Origin: Methylococcales bacterium
GTDB lineage: Bacteria; Pseudomonadota; Gammaproteobacteria; Methylococcales; Methylomonadaceae
DNA: 64,000 nt
NCBI GenBank assembly: GCA_030654015.1
Contig: JAURYI010000092.1
Coordinates: forward strand, 22,752 to 86,751
Direction of reading: 5' to 3'
The notes under the pieces are model-generated. The model was not told the DNA's origin and ran no database searches. It worked only from the letters and a program-made list of their open reading frames with translations. Made by a program: the position numbers and the translations under genes. Positions 63,788 to 64,000 of the stretch are shown here, in pieces (position 1 is the first letter of the stretch; the number at the start of each line of letters is the position of its first letter).

Positions 63788-64000
63788 GTGTTTCTCTGGC
63801 AAAGCCTGTCCTGAGCATCACGAAGGGTACGCTGCCGCCTTTTTTAAAATATCACGCTCCTCCTTCAAACGTGCATTTTCCTTCCGCAACTGTTTCAGTT
63901 CATCGTACAAATGTTCATCGCTGCGTTCTAGCTTATCTGGTTTTGTCCGCTGGCTGAACTGATACACCCAGTTATAAAGTGTATTTGCCTTTACCCCCAA
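63788..64000 (-). pseudogene. IS3 OrfA, partial and disrupted by a 23-bp insertion
   Basis: The visible part (VKANTLYNWVYQF, ELKQLRKENARLKEERDIL) is the C-terminal helix of OrfA with its leucine-rich coil. After ILKKAAAY the normal FARETR end is separated by 23 extra bases (63804-63826; on the plus strand GCCTGTCCTGAGCATCACG then AAGG), which bring an early stop. The A-AAA-AAG slippery heptamer for the programmed -1 shift into OrfB is still present near 63841-63848. The N-terminus is outside the window. Confidence 0.8.

Larger units (their letters stand above)
62904..64000 (-). mobile_element. IS3-family insertion sequence, damaged, cut by the window edge
   Basis: Minus-strand orfA/orfB organisation of an IS3 (IS150-like) element. 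The right end is probably near 62904 (TGATGTGTCAACACTTTTC), 28 bases past the tRNA-Lys gene. Both frames are broken, so the element cannot move by itself. The left end lies beyond 64000. Confidence 0.85.

Overview
The window looks like a chromosomal piece of a moderately AT-rich gammaproteobacterium. Pointers are the pdxA/ksgA pairing, sdhB-sdhE, dapB-dnaJ, rnr, htpG with a sigma-32-type promoter, and FecI/FecR/TonB signalling. Three items hint at a methylotroph or methanotroph (Methylococcales-like), although sulfur-oxidising relatives (Thiotrichales) cannot be excluded: two MxaD-like proteins beside a YVTN beta-propeller, an amino-acid-kinase-fold protein resembling the methanofuran enzyme MfnE overlapping pabB, and a formaldehyde-activating-enzyme (GFA) family protein. 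This placement is inference.

Layout. 0-11.5 kb: metabolic and RNA-maintenance genes (a thiS-thiG fusion, aroG, folA, asparaginase, ksgA, pdxA, cobyrinate a,c-diamide synthase, a COG2509 flavoprotein, a GFA protein, an esterase). Between asparaginase and ksgA lie two tandem copies of what appears to be an unannotated small RNA on the minus strand. 11.6-16.9 kb: a complete type I secretion system (ABC, HlyD, TolC) overlapping dtd. 17-24.5 kb: dapB-dnaJ, then a giant CheB-CheR-PAS-GGDEF-EAL signalling protein split by a one-base frameshift, then a bacteriohemerythrin. 24.5-26.7 kb: sdhB-sdhE and a DsbD-like redox membrane protein. 27-32.6 kb: an iron-uptake signalling locus (ECF sigma factor under a sigma-54-like promoter, FecR broken by an amber codon, TonB receptor, PepSY protein). 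32.6-38.2 kb: a tripartite RND efflux pump whose adaptor gene contains an in-frame 33-bp palindrome. 38.3-51 kb: Nudix, CinA, a Sel1 protein, a BLUF photoreceptor, the MfnE-like/pabB pair, a RelE-type module, the YVTN/MxaD/NTF2 cluster, a GH5 glucanase, an SbmA/YddA-like ABC protein whose ATPase motifs have decayed, and class I FBP aldolase. 51-57.6 kb: an accessory stretch with short unknown genes, two VapBC modules (one toxin frameshifted), a truncated dioxygenase, an XRE regulator, a DUF1566 protein and many palindromic repeats. 57.6-64 kb: rnr, tRNA-Leu(CAG), htpG, a tRNA-Lys(CTT) interrupted by a group I intron, and a damaged IS3-family element running off the window.

At least four families of short palindromic repeats are scattered between genes: an AGACCTGCGAGGTTTT palindrome, a double-hairpin four-way-junction element, the GTTGGGTT/GTACGCGG family, and GTAGGGTGG-type repeats. 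The signals I rate most likely to be new are the tandem anti-Shine-Dalgarno small RNAs (3938-4240) with their arrayed GYGAC-N5-GTCAC operators, and the tRNA-Lys group I intron (62509-62834).
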